Assembly (NCBI RefSeq): GCF_000425305.1
Contig: NZ_AUDE01000025.1
Location: 1 to 64,000 of the forward strand
DNA length: 64,000 nt
Source of the DNA: Psychroserpens burtonensis DSM 12212
Lineage (GTDB): Bacteria; Bacteroidota; Bacteroidia; Flavobacteriales; Flavobacteriaceae
Direction: 5' to 3'
Below the pieces are notes generated by a model. That model was given only the letters and a program-made list of their open reading frames with translations, was not told where the DNA came from and searched no databases. Both the position numbers and the translations under genes were made by a program. Position 1 is the first letter of the stretch, and each line of letters begins with the position of its first letter. Shown here piece by piece: positions 63,309 to 64,000 of this stretch.

Positions 63309-64000
63309 ATGGCAGGAGGAAAATTATCTGCAAGGCAGAAAATGATTAACTTGATGTACTTAGTCTTCATTGCAATGATGGCTATGAACATGTCGAAAGA
63401 AGTATTGTCTGCTTTCGGTTTAATGGAAACAAAGTTTGCTAATGCAAACGAATCAACAGCAAATAGAAATGAAGCAATGTTGATGGATTTAAGTACTAAG
63501 GGAACTGAAAAACCTGAGGAATTTAAAATACCAGCAGCGAGAGCACAACAGGTTCAGATTGCTTCAGACAAACTTTTTAAATATATAGAGACTATAAAAG
63601 TAGACTTATTAAGAGCAGGTGATTATAAAGTTGATCCTAAAACCGGTAAGTTACCATTTGAAGCTATGGATAAAACTGATATTCTTGATGAAGCTTGGTT
63701 TACTGGTGATCGTCTAACGAAGAAAGGTGACGAAGTCATGGCTCAAATAAATGCCTATAAAACTGCTATCAAGAAAATTTTAGCAACTGACGAAAGTTAC
63801 AGAGGTGAAAGTGAAAGTTTTGAAAAGAGTTTTAGTCTTGCTAAAGTGCCCAATAAAGATGGGAAAGAAATTGATTATTTAAATGCTAATTTTCAAGCTT
63901 TTCCGGCAATTGCGTCTTATACTAAATTAACAGCATTGCAAAACGATGTTAAAGTAACAGAGGCAAATCTTTACAGCTTATTTTTAGGTAATACATTATC
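63309..64000 (+). CDS. gldM: T9SS motor protein GldM, truncated by the window edge
   Basis: The first 230 codons of gldM; the frame is open to the last base. It begins MAGGKLSARQKMINLMYLVF, with the single transmembrane helix (about 15-35) that sits in the GldL ring, and enters the first periplasmic domain. The remainder, which spans the periplasm toward the GldK/GldN ring, lies beyond this window. Follows gldL by 47 bases. Confidence 0.96.
   Translation, partial: MAGGKLSARQKMINLMYLVFIAMMAMNMSKEVLSAFGLMETKFANANESTANRNEAMLMDLSTKGTEKPEEFKIPAARAQQVQIASDKLFKYIETIKVDLLRAGDYKVDPKTGKLPFEAMDKTDILDEAWFTGDRLTKKGDEVMAQINAYKTAIKKILATDESYRGESESFEKSFSLAKVPNKDGKEIDYLNANFQAFPAIASYTKLTALQNDVKVTEANLYSLFLGNTL

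Overview
The window is chromosomal DNA from a member of the Bacteroidota, almost certainly family Flavobacteriaceae. The evidence is the gliding/type IX secretion genes gldK-gldL-gldM at the right edge, a secreted protein with a type A T9SS sorting tail, an exosortase F (XrtF) with its partner protein, AT-rich DNA, and several matches to the Bacteroidota promoter pattern (TTG, 17-19 bases, TAnnTTTG). The genus cannot be fixed from the sequence. Most of the window is conserved core genome. I see no rRNA, tRNA, CRISPR array, insertion sequence, prophage or replication origin.

Layout. 0.1-8.6 kb: a methyltransferase, a T9SS-secreted N-formylglutamate-amidohydrolase-like protein, MsrA, a cysteine-free relative of zinc-ribbon proteins with its Nif3 partner, LpxK and a TPR hybrid histidine kinase. 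8.6-19.5 kb, mostly minus strand: GAPDH-LipA; a small membrane protein, glycosyltransferase, ECF sigma factor and divergent NRAMP-like transporter; an ECF sigma/anti-sigma pair; MurB-aminotransferase; a plus-strand PDZ aspartyl protease; and a DUF1573 protein. 19.6-30.1 kb: valS, a 430-base gene-free stretch with three hairpins, the cell-shape operon mreB-mreC-mreD-mrdA-rodA, and purH. 30.3-33.2 kb: a MacB-type permease, a GAF protein and the XrtF pair.

33.2-48.5 kb, all plus strand, is a copper (or silver) handling island and the most distinctive region. It holds an HYC_CC_PP protein, a CusA-type RND pump of 1251 residues, a four-helix-bundle protein, a TolC-like channel, a small AraC-type regulator whose N-terminus looks like a metal-binding HMA domain, a CopA-type ATPase, DUF2911 and DUF305 proteins, a CusB-type adaptor with HMBD and DUF3347 domains, a TonB-dependent receptor with a Cys-Cys pair in its plug, and two small envelope HMA proteins sharing a C-terminal CCKY motif. 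Together they could sense copper (HMA-AraC), pump it from cytoplasm to periplasm (CopA), bind it in the periplasm (HMA proteins, DUF305, DUF2911) and expel it across the outer membrane (CusA/CusB/TolC). The receptor's direction of transport is unclear.

48.6-55.7 kb, minus strand: groES-groEL, and a cluster of miaB, a sigma-54 activator without a sensory domain, lptE, a TPR protein and secG. 55.9-64.0 kb, plus strand: a membrane protein, a small lipoprotein, topA, a ureohydrolase-fold protein that has lost metal ligands, then gldK, gldL and the start of gldM, which is cut by the window edge. The main leads are the HMA-AraC regulator with the CC-motif proteins, a four-helix-bundle gene bracketed by inverted repeats inside the efflux operon, and the degenerate ureohydrolase next to the gliding motor genes.
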